Assembly: GCA_020634875.1 (NCBI GenBank)
Contig: JACKAX010000010.1
Location: forward strand, 1-64,000
Direction: 5' to 3'
Length of the DNA: 64,000 nucleotides
From: Anaerolineales bacterium
Lineage (GTDB): Bacteria; Chloroflexota; Anaerolineae; Anaerolineales; JABWBV01
A program made the translations under genes and the position numbers. How positions within the stretch are numbered: the first letter of the stretch is position 1; each line of letters begins with the position of its first letter. The notes under the pieces are model-generated. The model worked only from the letters and a program-made list of their open reading frames with translations, did not search any database and was not told the DNA's origin. Of this stretch, positions 8,364 to 17,176 are shown piece by piece.

Positions 8364-8942
8364 TCAAGATCTTTGGATGACCTGCATCCGATTAGCGCGC
8401 CTCCAAAGCCACCAAACCAGCCACGCGGTAAAAATGATGGCAAAGGCTACGAACAAAACAGGAATGATCACGGCCAAAATGGAAAACACGGTCGAAATGA
8501 CATCTTCCAAAATGCTGACCGGGACATTGCCTACCCCCCCGGTCGTGGCCGTGACCGCCGGGCGGATTGCCAGAGATTTGGTGGCATGAACACCTCCCGC
8601 AACGAGTAAACCCAAAATAAGCGAGAAAGCCGGATGTGAATCGGAGATGACACCTGCGCTTGCGGCAAAAGCAATGGCTCCGGCGGTCGGGCGGACGAAG
8701 GTCTGGATGGCGTCGTTGATGTGGTTGATGGCTGGGATTTTATCGGCAAAAAATTCGATGAGCAGGAGCACGGTTAACGCGCCGATCACCCAACTATTTT
8801 CCAGCGTGTCCCAAGGGGCAGTGAGGTGAATGACCTCGGTGAAACGCGCAAGCAAAGCAACGACCAAGAGCGGGATATATGCGTTTAATCCTGCACTGGC
8901 GGAAAGGCCAAAGGCAGAGAGGATTCCGGTGAGGAGATTCAT
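8364..8942 (-). CDS. DUF4126 family membrane protein
   Basis: 192 residues with about five membrane helices. The N-terminal LLTGILSAFGLSASAGLNAY and the middle AGVISDSHPAFSLILGL match the DUF4126 family of unknown function. GGAG precedes the ATG. No partner can be named; its neighbours are other small membrane proteins. Confidence 0.8.
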   Translation of the reverse strand: MNLLTGILSAFGLSASAGLNAYIPLLVVALLARFTEVIHLTAPWDTLENSWVIGALTVLLLIEFFADKIPAINHINDAIQTFVRPTAGAIAFAASAGVISDSHPAFSLILGLLVAGGVHATKSLAIRPAVTATTGGVGNVPVSILEDVISTVFSILAVIIPVLFVAFAIIFTAWLVWWLWRRANRMQVIQRS

Positions 8943-9095
8943 GGGGACTCCAGGTTTGAAAGAAGAAAAATGAATTTGCTTTTCTCTACGAGAAACACCC
9001 TTGTCAGTCTCGGTTTTCTGAGAAATAACAAATAAACTCTATCGGCGAAAGTAGAGGCTTAGTGAAGAAGAGCTTACTCTTTTGAGTGATTACCT

Positions 9096-9932
9096 TTATC
9101 CTAAAAACACGTGAAACCCTTCCCAAGTTCCGGTGAGGAGGTAACGTCCCCAATCAAGGAGAGCAATTTGGAGGAGAGCCATTGTAAACCCACCGACGAG
9201 AGGGGTGATAAGTTGCCATACGTGTTCGTAGCGATTTTCGATGCGAAGAACGATGAGCCAAAGCATGGCATAAATCATACTAAGAATAACGAGCACCCCG
9301 CCCGCACTGATCAACGCCAGAGGGTAGAGAATAAACGGGTTTTCAGTCATCACAAGAAAGGCCGTGGCGACACCGAGCGAGAGCAGGAGAAATACCATGC
9401 GGAGATTGGGTAAGGCAGGACGATCTTCACAGTGAACCCACATCGTTTGGTTGAATGCCGGATATACTGCCGCTGCCATGACGATGCCAAAGGCTGTTCC
9501 GGTCAAAATACGGAGGGTGTTATTGGGTTCGTACAAACTGGGAAGGCCGGGGATGAGATGGGCGAAGGAGTTGACCCCATCCACGCCAAAGATGACGACA
9601 ATCCCCGCGAGGAGGGCGATCACGCGTTTGGGCGGAAAGTTCGCCCCGCGCGGGACGGTAAGCCATTGGAACACCAACCCCAGTAAAGCGCCCAGGTACA
9701 TCCCGGTACACCGCGCACATAGGGAAATTGGACGGTCCCCCAAATGAAAGGAACGGACATCAATCCGGTGGCAGACGGCGTAACCAATTGCGTCGGCCTT
9801 CCCCAGCAAACCTTCGGGGGTGTTCCACAGCCAGCCGATCAGCACAAGGGCGGCTGCGAGATAAATGAGCGAGGTGAGCGATTTACGGCGGAAGGAGGTG
9901 TTGGGGGAGGGGGTGGAGAGGGTTTGTTCCAT
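9096..9932 (-). CDS. DUF2085 family membrane protein
   Basis: 278 residues, about seven membrane helices. The segment YAVCHRIDVRSF followed by LCARCTGMYLGALLG is the defining DUF2085 pattern: a conserved Cys-His and a Cys-x-x-Cys between helices, possibly a metal or redox site. No function is established for the family. There is no ribosome site; instead TATAAT lies six bases before the ATG, suggesting a leaderless message. Confidence 0.85.
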   Translation of the reverse strand: MEQTLSTPSPNTSFRRKSLTSLIYLAAALVLIGWLWNTPEGLLGKADAIGYAVCHRIDVRSFHLGDRPISLCARCTGMYLGALLGLVFQWLTVPRGANFPPKRVIALLAGIVVIFGVDGVNSFAHLIPGLPSLYEPNNTLRILTGTAFGIVMAAAVYPAFNQTMWVHCEDRPALPNLRMVFLLLSLGVATAFLVMTENPFILYPLALISAGGVLVILSMIYAMLWLIVLRIENRYEHVWQLITPLVGGFTMALLQIALLDWGRYLLTGTWEGFHVFLG

Positions 9933-9938
9933 GGGTGA

Positions 9939-9944
9939 ATTATA
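9939..9944 (-). promoter_or_regulatory. -10 box of a likely leaderless promoter (DUF2085 gene)
   Basis: On the minus strand TATAAT is followed by six bases (TCACCC) and the ATG. Transcription would begin at or next to the start codon. No clear -35 box is seen. Confidence 0.55.
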
Positions 9945-9989
9945 ATACAGGGGTATTTGTTCTTTTCATTGGTTCTTTGGAGCATATAA

Positions 9990-10769
9990 ATGATTTACTT
10001 TCAAGTCCACCACTATATCAAACCTGAATTTGTTGAAAAATATAAAGAAGCGACCCTGGAAAACATTCGCGCAACCTTGCAAGAAACAGGTATTGTTCGA
10101 TTTGAACTTTATCAGGATCAAGACGATCCTACCCATTTTAGTCTGTTGGAGATATACGGAGATCAGGAAACCCGGGATGCCCACCTGCAAACCGCGCACT
10201 TCTTAAAGTGGAAGGATGTTTACCTCGGTGAGCCACAAATTTACCAGCGGCGCGGAGATGGACACAACTGGATGTTGATTGACGCGCTGGAACCCGATAC
10301 CAATTTGAGTAAAGATGCACAGGTTTCGTTGCGTGAAGTAACCAATGAAAATTTGCGCGCTGTGCTTAAACTTAAAGTAACGGAATATCAAAACTGGTTT
10401 GTCGCGCCGAACCCTGTTTCAATTTCCCAGGCGCATTTTCAGCCCAAAGCCTGGTTCCGGGCGATATACGCGGACGAGACCCCTGTTGGGTTTGTGATGA
10501 TGTATATTGACCCAGAAGCAGAGGATGGCGGTACCTACTATTTGTGGCGATACATGATGGACGCGCGTTACCAGGGCAAGGGTTTTGGCTACCGCGCCTT
10601 GGCTCAGGTGATTGAGATGGTGAAAAACATCTACCCCGCGGCAAAAACGATGAAACTTAGCTATGTGCCGAAACCCGGCAATCCACAACCTTTTTATGCA
10701 AAGCTCGGTTTTGTAGATACTGGTGTTGAGCATGAAGGCGAGATGGAAATGGCATTAAATTTAGCATAA
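9990..10769 (+). CDS. ABM monooxygenase-like domain fused to GNAT acetyltransferase
   Basis: 259 residues. Residues 1-95 match the antibiotic biosynthesis monooxygenase (ABM/LsrG-like) fold: YFQVHHYIKPEFVEKY at the start and FSLLEIYGDQETRDAH. Residues about 110-259 are a GNAT domain close to spermine/spermidine or diamine acetyltransferases (PaiA/BltD type), with acetyl-CoA loop YQGKGFGYRAL and the end motif PFYAKLGFVDTG. The ABM part may degrade or sense a small carbonyl or quinone compound; the GNAT part would acetylate an amine. The ATG at 9990 follows TTTGGAG. The frame is continuous across the joint. Confidence 0.85.
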   Translation: MIYFQVHHYIKPEFVEKYKEATLENIRATLQETGIVRFELYQDQDDPTHFSLLEIYGDQETRDAHLQTAHFLKWKDVYLGEPQIYQRRGDGHNWMLIDALEPDTNLSKDAQVSLREVTNENLRAVLKLKVTEYQNWFVAPNPVSISQAHFQPKAWFRAIYADETPVGFVMMYIDPEAEDGGTYYLWRYMMDARYQGKGFGYRALAQVIEMVKNIYPAAKTMKLSYVPKPGNPQPFYAKLGFVDTGVEHEGEMEMALNLA

Positions 10770-10861
10770 AAATTTCTCGGCGTTCCCAACGTCCTTTGCC
10801 TGCCGTTGTATAGCTGACGATTTTGCTGGAACTTGCAGAAATTTTTAGAAAAGGAGATCTC

Positions 10862-12670
10862 ATGACAAAAACAAAATCTCTTCCCCTGCGGAGCGAAGTC
10901 CCGGTCGAACAAACCTGGGATTTGGAAGGCATATTCCCAACCCTTGATGAATGGGAAACCGCGCTCCAAGAAGTAGGCGCGCAACTGCCCAGCTTGAGTA
11001 TATTTCAGGGGCATTTGGGTGAAAGCGCACAAATGTTGGCCGATTATTTTGATGCCTCCGAAAAAATCGGTCGGTTAGCGTTGAAAGTGATGGTATATGC
11101 CAGCTTGAAATCCGCCGCGGACTCCACTGATCAGGCCTCAAATGCCCAGGCTGGGCAAGCGCGTAGTCTAATGGCCCGTTTGAGTGCAGCGACTGCGTTT
11201 GACGATCCTGAGATTATGGCGATTGGCTTTAAAACGTTGAAAAAGTGGCGGAAGGAAGAACCTCGCCTCACGATTTACGGGCATTATTTTGACCAATTGG
11301 AAAAACGTCAGCCGCACGTCCGCTCCGCCGAAGTTGAGGAGGTTTTGGCAACGGTTTCTGACCCGTTGGGCACAGCGATGGGCACGTACGGTGTTCTGAC
11401 CAATGCCGACATGAAATTTTCTCCTGCTAAAGGAAAAAAGAAAACAGAGCTCCCCGTTACGCACAGCACTATCAGTGCGCTGATCAGCGATGAAACCCGC
11501 AAGGTGCGTCGCACGGCCTGGCGTAGTTACGCCGATGGGTATCTTGCCTACAAAAACACATTGACCTCCACCCTCACGACTGCTGTAAAACGGGATGTGT
11601 TTTATGCCCGGAGCCGGGGGTACAGTTCTTCACTGGAGGCTTCCCTTGGTCCGAACCACATTCCCGTAGAAGTGTTCCACAACCTGATCGAGGTTTTCAA
11701 AAAAAATCTTCCTACCTGGCATCGTTATTGGCATATTCGCAAGCAGGCATTGGGAGTCAAAAAACTGCATCCCCACGATATCAAAGCCCCGCTCGCAAAA
11801 AATCCTCCGGTTGTACCTTACGAACAGGCGGTAGAATGGATCGCAGACGGGATGGCTCCCCTGGGAAAAGAATATGTCAATGTACTTCGAAAAGGATGTT
11901 TGGAAGACCGATGGGTGGATTGGGCATTGAATCAGGGCAAACGGGCTGGGGCTTTTTCCAGTGGCGTTTATGACACACACCCGTACATCATGATGAGTTA
12001 CAACGACGATCTCTACAGCCTCAGCACCCTTGCCCACGAACTCGGTCACTCGCTCCATTCATATTACGCCCGCCAAACACAGCCCTTCGTCTATTCGGGA
12101 TATTCCCTCTTTGTCGCCGAGGTCGCCTCCAATTTTAACCAGGCAATGACGCGTGCACACCTCTTCAAAACCCAACCTGATCCTGATTTCCAAATCACGC
12201 TCATAGAAGAAGCGATGTCCAACTACCACCGCTATTTCTTCATCATGCCGACCCTGGCGCGGTTCGAATTGGAAGTCCACCAACGCGCGGAACAAGGTAA
12301 GCCGATTAGTGCAGACACCCTCATTAAGCTCTGTGCCGATCTCTTCGCAGAAGGATACGGCGATGAAATTGAAGACGATTACGAACGCACTGGGATCACT
12401 TGGGCGCAATTCGGTCACATGTACGCTAATTTTTATGTGTTTCAATACGCGACCGGCATCTCCGGTGCTCAGACGCTATCCGATGGTGTGCTGTCAGGCA
12501 AAAAGGGGGCAGCCCGGAAATATTTGAATTTCCTGAAAGCGGGCGGGTCATTATACCCCCTTGACGCGCTGAAAAAAGCCGGGGTTGACCTTACGACTCC
12601 CGAACCTGTGGAAGCCGCGTTCGCCGGACTGGCGAAAGTGGTAGATCGCCTGGAAAATATCTTGATGTAG
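10862..12670 (+). CDS. pepF: Oligoendopeptidase F (M3 family)
   Basis: 602 residues, the usual length. The zinc site LAHELGHSLHSYYA (HExxH) and the downstream helix with glutamate (LFVAEVASNFNQA) identify the M3B family, cytoplasmic zinc peptidases that cut peptides of about 7-17 residues. The N-terminal all-helical region (SLPLRSEVPVEQTWDLEGIF) is typical. I chose the ATG at 10862 over the upstream in-frame start at 10823 because AAAAGGAGA lies just before it. It stands alone in its transcription unit. Confidence 0.95.
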   Translation: MTKTKSLPLRSEVPVEQTWDLEGIFPTLDEWETALQEVGAQLPSLSIFQGHLGESAQMLADYFDASEKIGRLALKVMVYASLKSAADSTDQASNAQAGQARSLMARLSAATAFDDPEIMAIGFKTLKKWRKEEPRLTIYGHYFDQLEKRQPHVRSAEVEEVLATVSDPLGTAMGTYGVLTNADMKFSPAKGKKKTELPVTHSTISALISDETRKVRRTAWRSYADGYLAYKNTLTSTLTTAVKRDVFYARSRGYSSSLEASLGPNHIPVEVFHNLIEVFKKNLPTWHRYWHIRKQALGVKKLHPHDIKAPLAKNPPVVPYEQAVEWIADGMAPLGKEYVNVLRKGCLEDRWVDWALNQGKRAGAFSSGVYDTHPYIMMSYNDDLYSLSTLAHELGHSLHSYYARQTQPFVYSGYSLFVAEVASNFNQAMTRAHLFKTQPDPDFQITLIEEAMSNYHRYFFIMPTLARFELEVHQRAEQGKPISADTLIKLCADLFAEGYGDEIEDDYERTGITWAQFGHMYANFYVFQYATGISGAQTLSDGVLSGKKGAARKYLNFLKAGGSLYPLDALKKAGVDLTTPEPVEAAFAGLAKVVDRLENILM

Positions 12671-12821
12671 GGAATTTGATTATCGAGAGTCGGACGATAG
12701 GTCATCTGGACTGCATTTGCAAAGAAATGGATGCTAGTTTCTCCCTCTGCAGTGTGAGATAATGGGGTTTGCTGGGAGTAGCAAAATCTGCTCGGCTCAT
12801 CTGTAAAAAGTGTGCGAACCC

Positions 12822-12852
12822 GGTGACAGTCACTTCCGAAGTGACTGTCACC
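12822..12852. repeat. Perfect 14-bp hairpin (GTGACAGTCAC palindrome)
   Basis: GGTGACAGTCACTT, loop CCG, then the exact complement. There is no T run, so it is not a standard terminator. It looks like a REP-type palindromic repeat; only one copy was seen here. The rest of the 250-base gap after pepF shows nothing else. Confidence 0.75.
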
Positions 12853-12921
12853 AGCGCAGAGTCTATACATGAGCGACTTGCTTACATTATTGGGCAGTCA
12901 TAATACGCTTGGAGTATCTCT

Positions 12922-14994
12922 ATGTTTAAACTTTCTAATTCCAAAATAATGATCCTTGTTTTATTTGGCTTGATAGGAATTCTTACCCTGGCCCTAGGTG
13001 GCATTTTTTGGCAGGCCCAACAAACTGCCGACGAATCGTCTCAAGTCAGCCTCATGCTTCCTGGTGGGGCGGAGGTTCCTTTTTATCAAGATATGACCAA
13101 TACCTTCATCGGTGAGACCAAAACAGGTGGGCCAGTCTACCCGGCCTCTTTTGATGGCGATGTGCGCGACTTGCCCCAGATTGGCCCTTCTGAAAAAATC
13201 CTCAATGTCGAATTTGAACCTGCTGGAATAAGTTTGCCCGATCCGGATTTTATAGATCCGGTGCGGCAAACCATTAACAGCCCCAACGTAATGCCCACGC
13301 CTAGTGCCAACTTTGCAGGGTTAGATCTTAACACTTGGGGGGCTGGATGGCCCCCAGATACCCAGGGAGATGTCGGCCCGAACCATTACATTCAAGCTGT
13401 GAACACCTCTATCGGCATTTACAACAAAACAGGCTCACAGCTTGCCGCGTTTACCTTCAACACGCTGTTTACCGGAACCGGTACCCCTTGTGATGCAGGT
13501 AACGATGGCGATCCGGTTGTCTTGTACGACAATACCAGTGGCCGGTGGATCATCTCCGACTTTGCCTGGGATAATATCCAAAACGGCCCCTACTACGAAT
13601 GTATCGCCGTTTCCAAAACGACGGACCCAGTTTCTGGCGGATGGTGGTTCTACGGGATGCGTGCCGATGATGCGTCTCATCCCTGGCTGAATGACTACCC
13701 TAAAATGGGCGCGTGGCAGGATGGCATTTATATGACCGCCAATATGTTTGACTGCCTGACCAGTACATGTAGCAGTGCCAGTTACCAGGGGGTGCGGATA
13801 TGGGCCCTCAACCGGGACGAATTAATCAACGGTTCGCCCCTTAACTACCAATATAATGATCTAGGCTCGGCTTATTTCAGTTTGGCTCCGGCGAATGCTA
13901 AAGTAAACATGCCTGCTGCCGGTACACCGAATTACCTGATGTCACGGCAGTCCTCTACGGTTATGTACACCTGGAAATGGACGATTGACTGGGTAACTCC
14001 TGCCAATTCCTCCCTCACAGGCCCGTTGAGCACAACGATCGCCGCTCATTCTACGGCGAGTTCTGTTCCTCAAAGTGGCGGCACAAATCTCGACTCACTT
14101 TCCCCGCGTCTGATGGTGCAGCTACAGTACACGAATGTGGGAGGTAACCCAGCCCTTTGGGTTACGCATTCAGTTGCCTCAGGCGGGGTCGCAGGGATTC
14201 GCTGGTATGAATTCCGTAATCTGAGCGGAACCCCATCTGTCTATCAGCAAGGCACTTACCAACCCGACACCACCCATCGTTGGATGGGCAGTGTTGCCGT
14301 AGATAGCCAGGGCAATATGGCGGTGGGGTATAGCGCCTCCAGTTCCAGCATCAACCCGCAAATACGTTATGCCGGGCGTTTGTCCACCGACCCCCTTAAT
14401 AACCTCAGCCAGGGCGAAGCGACACTAATCGCTGGAACTGGTTCGCAAACAACGTACTCGCGTTGGGGCGATTACTCTGCCATGACCGTAGATGTGGACG
14501 GGTGTACATTCTGGTACACCACTGAATATTACGTTACCACCGGCACCAACTGGCAAACCCGCATTGGTTCATTCTCTTTCCCTGGTTGCGGCGGGGCTAC
14601 CCCCACCCCAACACCCACTGCCACATTAACCAATACCCCTACCTCTACGAATACCCCGACCAGTACGCCGACCCCTTCGATTACACCTACCTCTACGAAT
14701 ACCTCTACGAATACCCCGACCAATACGCCGACGAACACCTTAACGAATACCCCCACTTCCACGAATACCCCAACAAACACGCCAACGCGAACCTCTACAC
14801 CTACCCCAACCGATACGAGTACGCCTACCAACACGCCAACTCCTACCCCAACAAGTTCGGCTACCCAGACACCAACGAGTACTGCTACACAAACGCCCAC
14901 ACATACCCCATCCCCAACAGCTACCCAACCTCCCCCTACTCCCTATCTGCTCTACCTGCCGTTAATTACAAATGACGACTCCAATGCCCCTTAA
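12922..14994 (+). CDS. Large secreted protein with Thr/Pro stalk and YLPL tail
   Basis: 690 residues. An N-terminal signal-anchor (residues 8-30) is followed by a pro-like region and a globular part of about 420 residues with repeated Trp/Gly-rich strands (for example [20 protein letters not shown], near 140), a propeller-like fold of no known activity. Residues about 555-670 are a Thr/Pro/Asn-rich stalk. The C-terminus reads [17 protein letters not shown]. Short YLPL-type tails after such stalks recur in secreted Chloroflexota proteins and may be a surface-anchoring or sorting signal. ATG at 12922 follows TTGGAGTATC. Confidence 0.75.
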   Translation: MFKLSNSKIMILVLFGLIGILTLALGGIFWQAQQTADESSQVSLMLPGGAEVPFYQDMTNTFIGETKTGGPVYPASFDGDVRDLPQIGPSEKILNVEFEPAGISLPDPDFIDPVRQTINSPNVMPTPSANFAGLDLNTWGAGWPPDTQGDVGPNHYIQAVNTSIGIYNKTGSQLAAFTFNTLFTGTGTPCDAGNDGDPVVLYDNTSGRWIISDFAWDNIQNGPYYECIAVSKTTDPVSGGWWFYGMRADDASHPWLNDYPKMGAWQDGIYMTANMFDCLTSTCSSASYQGVRIWALNRDELINGSPLNYQYNDLGSAYFSLAPANAKVNMPAAGTPNYLMSRQSSTVMYTWKWTIDWVTPANSSLTGPLSTTIAAHSTASSVPQSGGTNLDSLSPRLMVQLQYTNVGGNPALWVTHSVASGGVAGIRWYEFRNLSGTPSVYQQGTYQPDTTHRWMGSVAVDSQGNMAVGYSASSSSINPQIRYAGRLSTDPLNNLSQGEATLIAGTGSQTTYSRWGDYSAMTVDVDGCTFWYTTEYYVTTGTNWQTRIGSFSFPGCGGATPTPTPTATLTNTPTSTNTPTSTPTPSITPTSTNTSTNTPTNTPTNTLTNTPTSTNTPTNTPTRTSTPTPTDTSTPTNTPTPTPTSSATQTPTSTATQTPTHTPSPTATQPPPTPYLLYLPLITNDDSNAP
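14592..14940 (+). repeat. Low-complexity Thr/Pro/Asn-coding tract
   Basis: An irregular repeat of ACC/ACG/AAT/CCC codons, period 6-12 bases, inside the secreted protein gene. It encodes a mucin-like stalk and is prone to length change. Confidence 0.85.
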
Positions 14995-15205
14995 TCCGGG
15001 GCTGTGCGCCACTTGCGCCCATGCCCAGGTCATACGCAACGACCGGAACAGCATTTTCTGGCTTTGTGAGGCGAGTAGACACAATCCCCGGTTAGTCAAA
15101 TACCCGCGTTTGCCAGTCTTGCAATGTGAAGCATACTTTCTAAAAACAAGTGACCCCCGCGTCTCCCGCGGGGGTCATGTTGCTTTCCAAGATAAAGAAA
15201 ATTAA
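14972..15205 (+). CDS. Small cysteine protein, putative zinc binder
   Basis: 77 residues, overlapping the end of the previous gene by 23 bases. Visible motifs are LCATCAHA, a single Cys in FWLCEASRH, and [12 protein letters not shown], together four cysteines that could bind zinc. The pattern recurs in small unnamed bacterial proteins. ATG 14972 and ATG 14984 are both possible starts. The last ~18 residues are encoded across a palindrome (15151-15177) and look added, so the family core probably ends near the last cysteine. Confidence 0.6.
   Translation: MTTPMPLNPGLCATCAHAQVIRNDRNSIFWLCEASRHNPRLVKYPRLPVLQCEAYFLKTSDPRVSRGGHVAFQDKEN
15151..15177. repeat. 11-bp GC-rich hairpin in a gene tail
   Basis: TGACCCCCGCG and its complement around a 5-base loop, with no T run. 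It lies inside the 3' end of the small cysteine protein gene and 33 bases before the SPFH start. Confidence 0.7.
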
Positions 15206-15209
15206 ATTC

Positions 15210-15743
15210 ATGTTTGCCCTATATCTTCAAGAATCTTCCTCTTCCATTCTCGTACTATGCGTTATCGGAGTATTCATCCTGTTTTTCTTCACGCTAACAT
15301 TCGCCGCGCTTCGCGTTGTCCCTGAATATGCCCGGATAGCTGTTTTTCGCCTGGGCCGTTTTGTCGGAATCATGGGGCCAGGATTGGTGTTTCTCCTTCC
15401 TCTGGTTGACCGGGGTATTCAAGTAGATTTGCGCGGGAAAAAGGGAACTTTTCAAGCAGAAGCCTCCTCGCAGGAAAACACCCCTCTTAAAGTCCAGGTC
15501 AGCCTCAATTATCACATTATAGAACCGGAAAAAAGTATTTTGAACGTTCCCAACCTGTCACAGGCGATACACGATATTACCCAAACCGGCCTGAAATCCA
15601 TCCTCGGCGGGATGACTTACGGGGATATTCTCCACCATCGTGCCAGAGTCGAGCAAGAATTACGGAACCGCCTGGAGAAAGGGCTACAAATCTGGGGGTG
15701 TGAACTTACATCATTGGAACTTATAGAAGTAACGCGGCTCTAA
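15210..15743 (+). CDS. Short SPFH/Band 7 (stomatin-like) membrane protein
   Basis: 177 residues. One membrane helix (residues about 12-35) is followed by a Band 7 domain: VVPEYARIAVFRLGRFVG, PGLVFLLPLVD, and the strand set up to LTSLELIEVTRL. SPFH proteins form membrane microdomain scaffolds and often work with NfeD proteins or proteases. This one ends right after the SPFH core and lacks the C-terminal coiled coil of normal stomatins (about 250 residues); the stop is followed by an antisense gene, so it is not a simple frameshift remnant. The ATG at 15210 is chosen since the upstream GTG-region residues are coded by the hairpin. Confidence 0.75.
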   Translation: MFALYLQESSSSILVLCVIGVFILFFFTLTFAALRVVPEYARIAVFRLGRFVGIMGPGLVFLLPLVDRGIQVDLRGKKGTFQAEASSQENTPLKVQVSLNYHIIEPEKSILNVPNLSQAIHDITQTGLKSILGGMTYGDILHHRARVEQELRNRLEKGLQIWGCELTSLELIEVTRL

Positions 15744-15776
15744 GCATCCTCCCTCCAAAGATAAAAAGCGGGTGGG

Positions 15777-16265
15777 TTAAATTTCCTTCGGCCGCCAAAA
15801 ATTGAGCAACTTTCCGCGTGTGTTTTTCCGTAAGGTCCCCCAGTTATCAATTGGAAGTCGGATGTGAACTACATTTGCTGTGGTCATCGAAATAGCCTGA
15901 TCCGTCAATCTCGCTGCCAGGTCTTCAATGCCAGGATTATGTCCCACAATCATTACTTTCGCCTCCTCGCGCGCGTATAGTTGGATCGCCTCTAGGTATT
16001 CTTCTGGTTCGGCCAGATACATTTCACGGACGGTCAAAATCTCCCCTAGATATTCGCACGCCTCTGCCACCAATTCTGCGGTTTGACGGGCACGTAAGGC
16101 TGTTGAACTCAAAATCAGGTCAGGGGTTTGACCGTGTTCGCGGAGCAGTTCACCCATTCGAGGTGCATCCGTCTTCCCGCGTTTGTTTAGGGGGCGATCA
16201 TGATCGGATATTCCGGCATCCGCCCAATCCGATTTGGCGTGGCGAAGGAGTAATAAGGTTTTCAT
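15777..16265 (-). CDS. sixA: SixA-like phosphohistidine phosphatase
   Basis: 162 residues beginning MKTLLLLRHAKSDWAD, the RHG/RHA catalytic motif, with RPLNKRGKTDAPRMG and the second histidine in VMIVGHNPGIEDLA. This matches SixA-type enzymes that remove phosphate from histidine on phosphotransfer proteins; the fused HPr/EI protein in this window is a conceivable, untested partner. The ATG at 16265 is chosen because the protein starts directly with the motif and TATAAT lies seven bases before it. Confidence 0.85.
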   Translation of the reverse strand: MKTLLLLRHAKSDWADAGISDHDRPLNKRGKTDAPRMGELLREHGQTPDLILSSTALRARQTAELVAEACEYLGEILTVREMYLAEPEEYLEAIQLYAREEAKVMIVGHNPGIEDLAARLTDQAISMTTANVVHIRLPIDNWGTLRKNTRGKLLNFWRPKEI

Positions 16266-16272
16266 ACCCCCC

Positions 16273-16278
16273 ATTATA
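16273..16278 (-). promoter_or_regulatory. -10 box of a likely leaderless promoter (sixA-like)
   Basis: TATAAT on the minus strand, seven bases before the ATG at 16265. No ribosome site is present between them apart from a G run. Confidence 0.55.
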
Positions 16279-16397
16279 GTCTCAAACACCTCGCCTCTCT
16301 TCCCCATATCGTCCCTTAATTCATCATCCCCCTTTCCCCTCTCTCGCAACGGTTTTACGCGCAATTTGACTTGCGCCGTGCTCGCCTTCTGGTGTAG

Positions 16398-16403
16398 TAT
16401 AAA
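16398..16403 (+). promoter_or_regulatory. -10 box of a likely leaderless promoter (amidase)
   Basis: TATAAA ends five bases before the ATG at 16409; no Shine-Dalgarno sequence. It is divergent from the sixA-like promoter. Confidence 0.5.
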
Positions 16404-16408
16404 TAGAT

Positions 16409-17176
16409 ATGAGTCAAAAACCCGCTGGTTCGTCCACAAACATCCTTCAACAAATTGCCATCATTTTGGGGCTAGGTTTGGTAATTGCAACCGTCTTTTC
16501 CCTACTCACCGCCCAGGGCCTGATCAATATCGCCCTTGCAGGAAAACTGAGTGGTTCTACCCTATACAGCACCCCAGAAGGTGACTTCCCTACCCCTACA
16601 CCGCGCCCGCGCCCCTCTCTGGGGATCGTCGCCGGACACTGGGGAAATGACTCCGGCGCTGTTTGCGCTGACGGCCTCGAAGAAGTACAAATCAACCTCA
16701 TCGTTGCCAACCTCGTCCGGGATCAACTCGTTGCCGAAGGCTTTGATGTGGACCTCCTTGAAGAATTCGACACGCGCCTTTCCAGCTACCGTGCCCTTGC
16801 CCTCGTCTCTATTCACGCCGACTCATGTGAATACATCAACGATCAAGCCACCGGTTACAAGGTCGCCGCAGCGCTCGCCAGCCCTAACCCGGAGAAAGCC
16901 AGTCGTCTCACCGCCTGTATCCGCGACCGCTATGCTAAGATTACCGGCATGTCCTACCACAGCGGCAGTATCACCGCTGACATGACCAGCTACCACGCCT
17001 TTGAAGAAATAGACCCCAATACCCCTGCTGCCATTATTGAGATTGGCTTTCTTAATCTCGATCGCCAAATCCTAACCCAATACCCTGAAACCATTGCAGA
17101 TGGCATCGCACAAGGCATTCTCTGCTACATCCGCAACGAAGACGCCTCCGACCCCGTTACCCCGGAAACGCCATGA
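16409..17176 (+). CDS. N-acetylmuramoyl-L-alanine amidase (Amidase_3)
   Basis: 255 residues. One N-terminal membrane helix (about 12-33) anchors the protein, followed by a Pro-rich spacer (TPTPRPRPS). The Amidase_3 zinc site is visible: His in VAGHWGNDSGA, Glu in LEEVQINL, His in SIHAD, and catalytic Glu in AAIIEIGFL. It cuts the amide bond between N-acetylmuramic acid and L-alanine outside the membrane. Its stop overlaps the next start (ATGA), tying it to an L,D-transpeptidase, so the pair probably remodels the same wall. Confidence 0.9.
   Translation: MSQKPAGSSTNILQQIAIILGLGLVIATVFSLLTAQGLINIALAGKLSGSTLYSTPEGDFPTPTPRPRPSLGIVAGHWGNDSGAVCADGLEEVQINLIVANLVRDQLVAEGFDVDLLEEFDTRLSSYRALALVSIHADSCEYINDQATGYKVAAALASPNPEKASRLTACIRDRYAKITGMSYHSGSITADMTSYHAFEEIDPNTPAAIIEIGFLNLDRQILTQYPETIADGIAQGILCYIRNEDASDPVTPETP

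Noticed and set aside
10823..10861. Longer N-terminus for the oligoendopeptidase
   Set aside because: The strong ribosome site just before 10862 lies inside this stretch.
14592..14940. Dense periodic repeat that could be a CRISPR or tandem array
   Set aside because: It is in frame, irregular in step, and encodes a Thr/Pro/Asn stalk.
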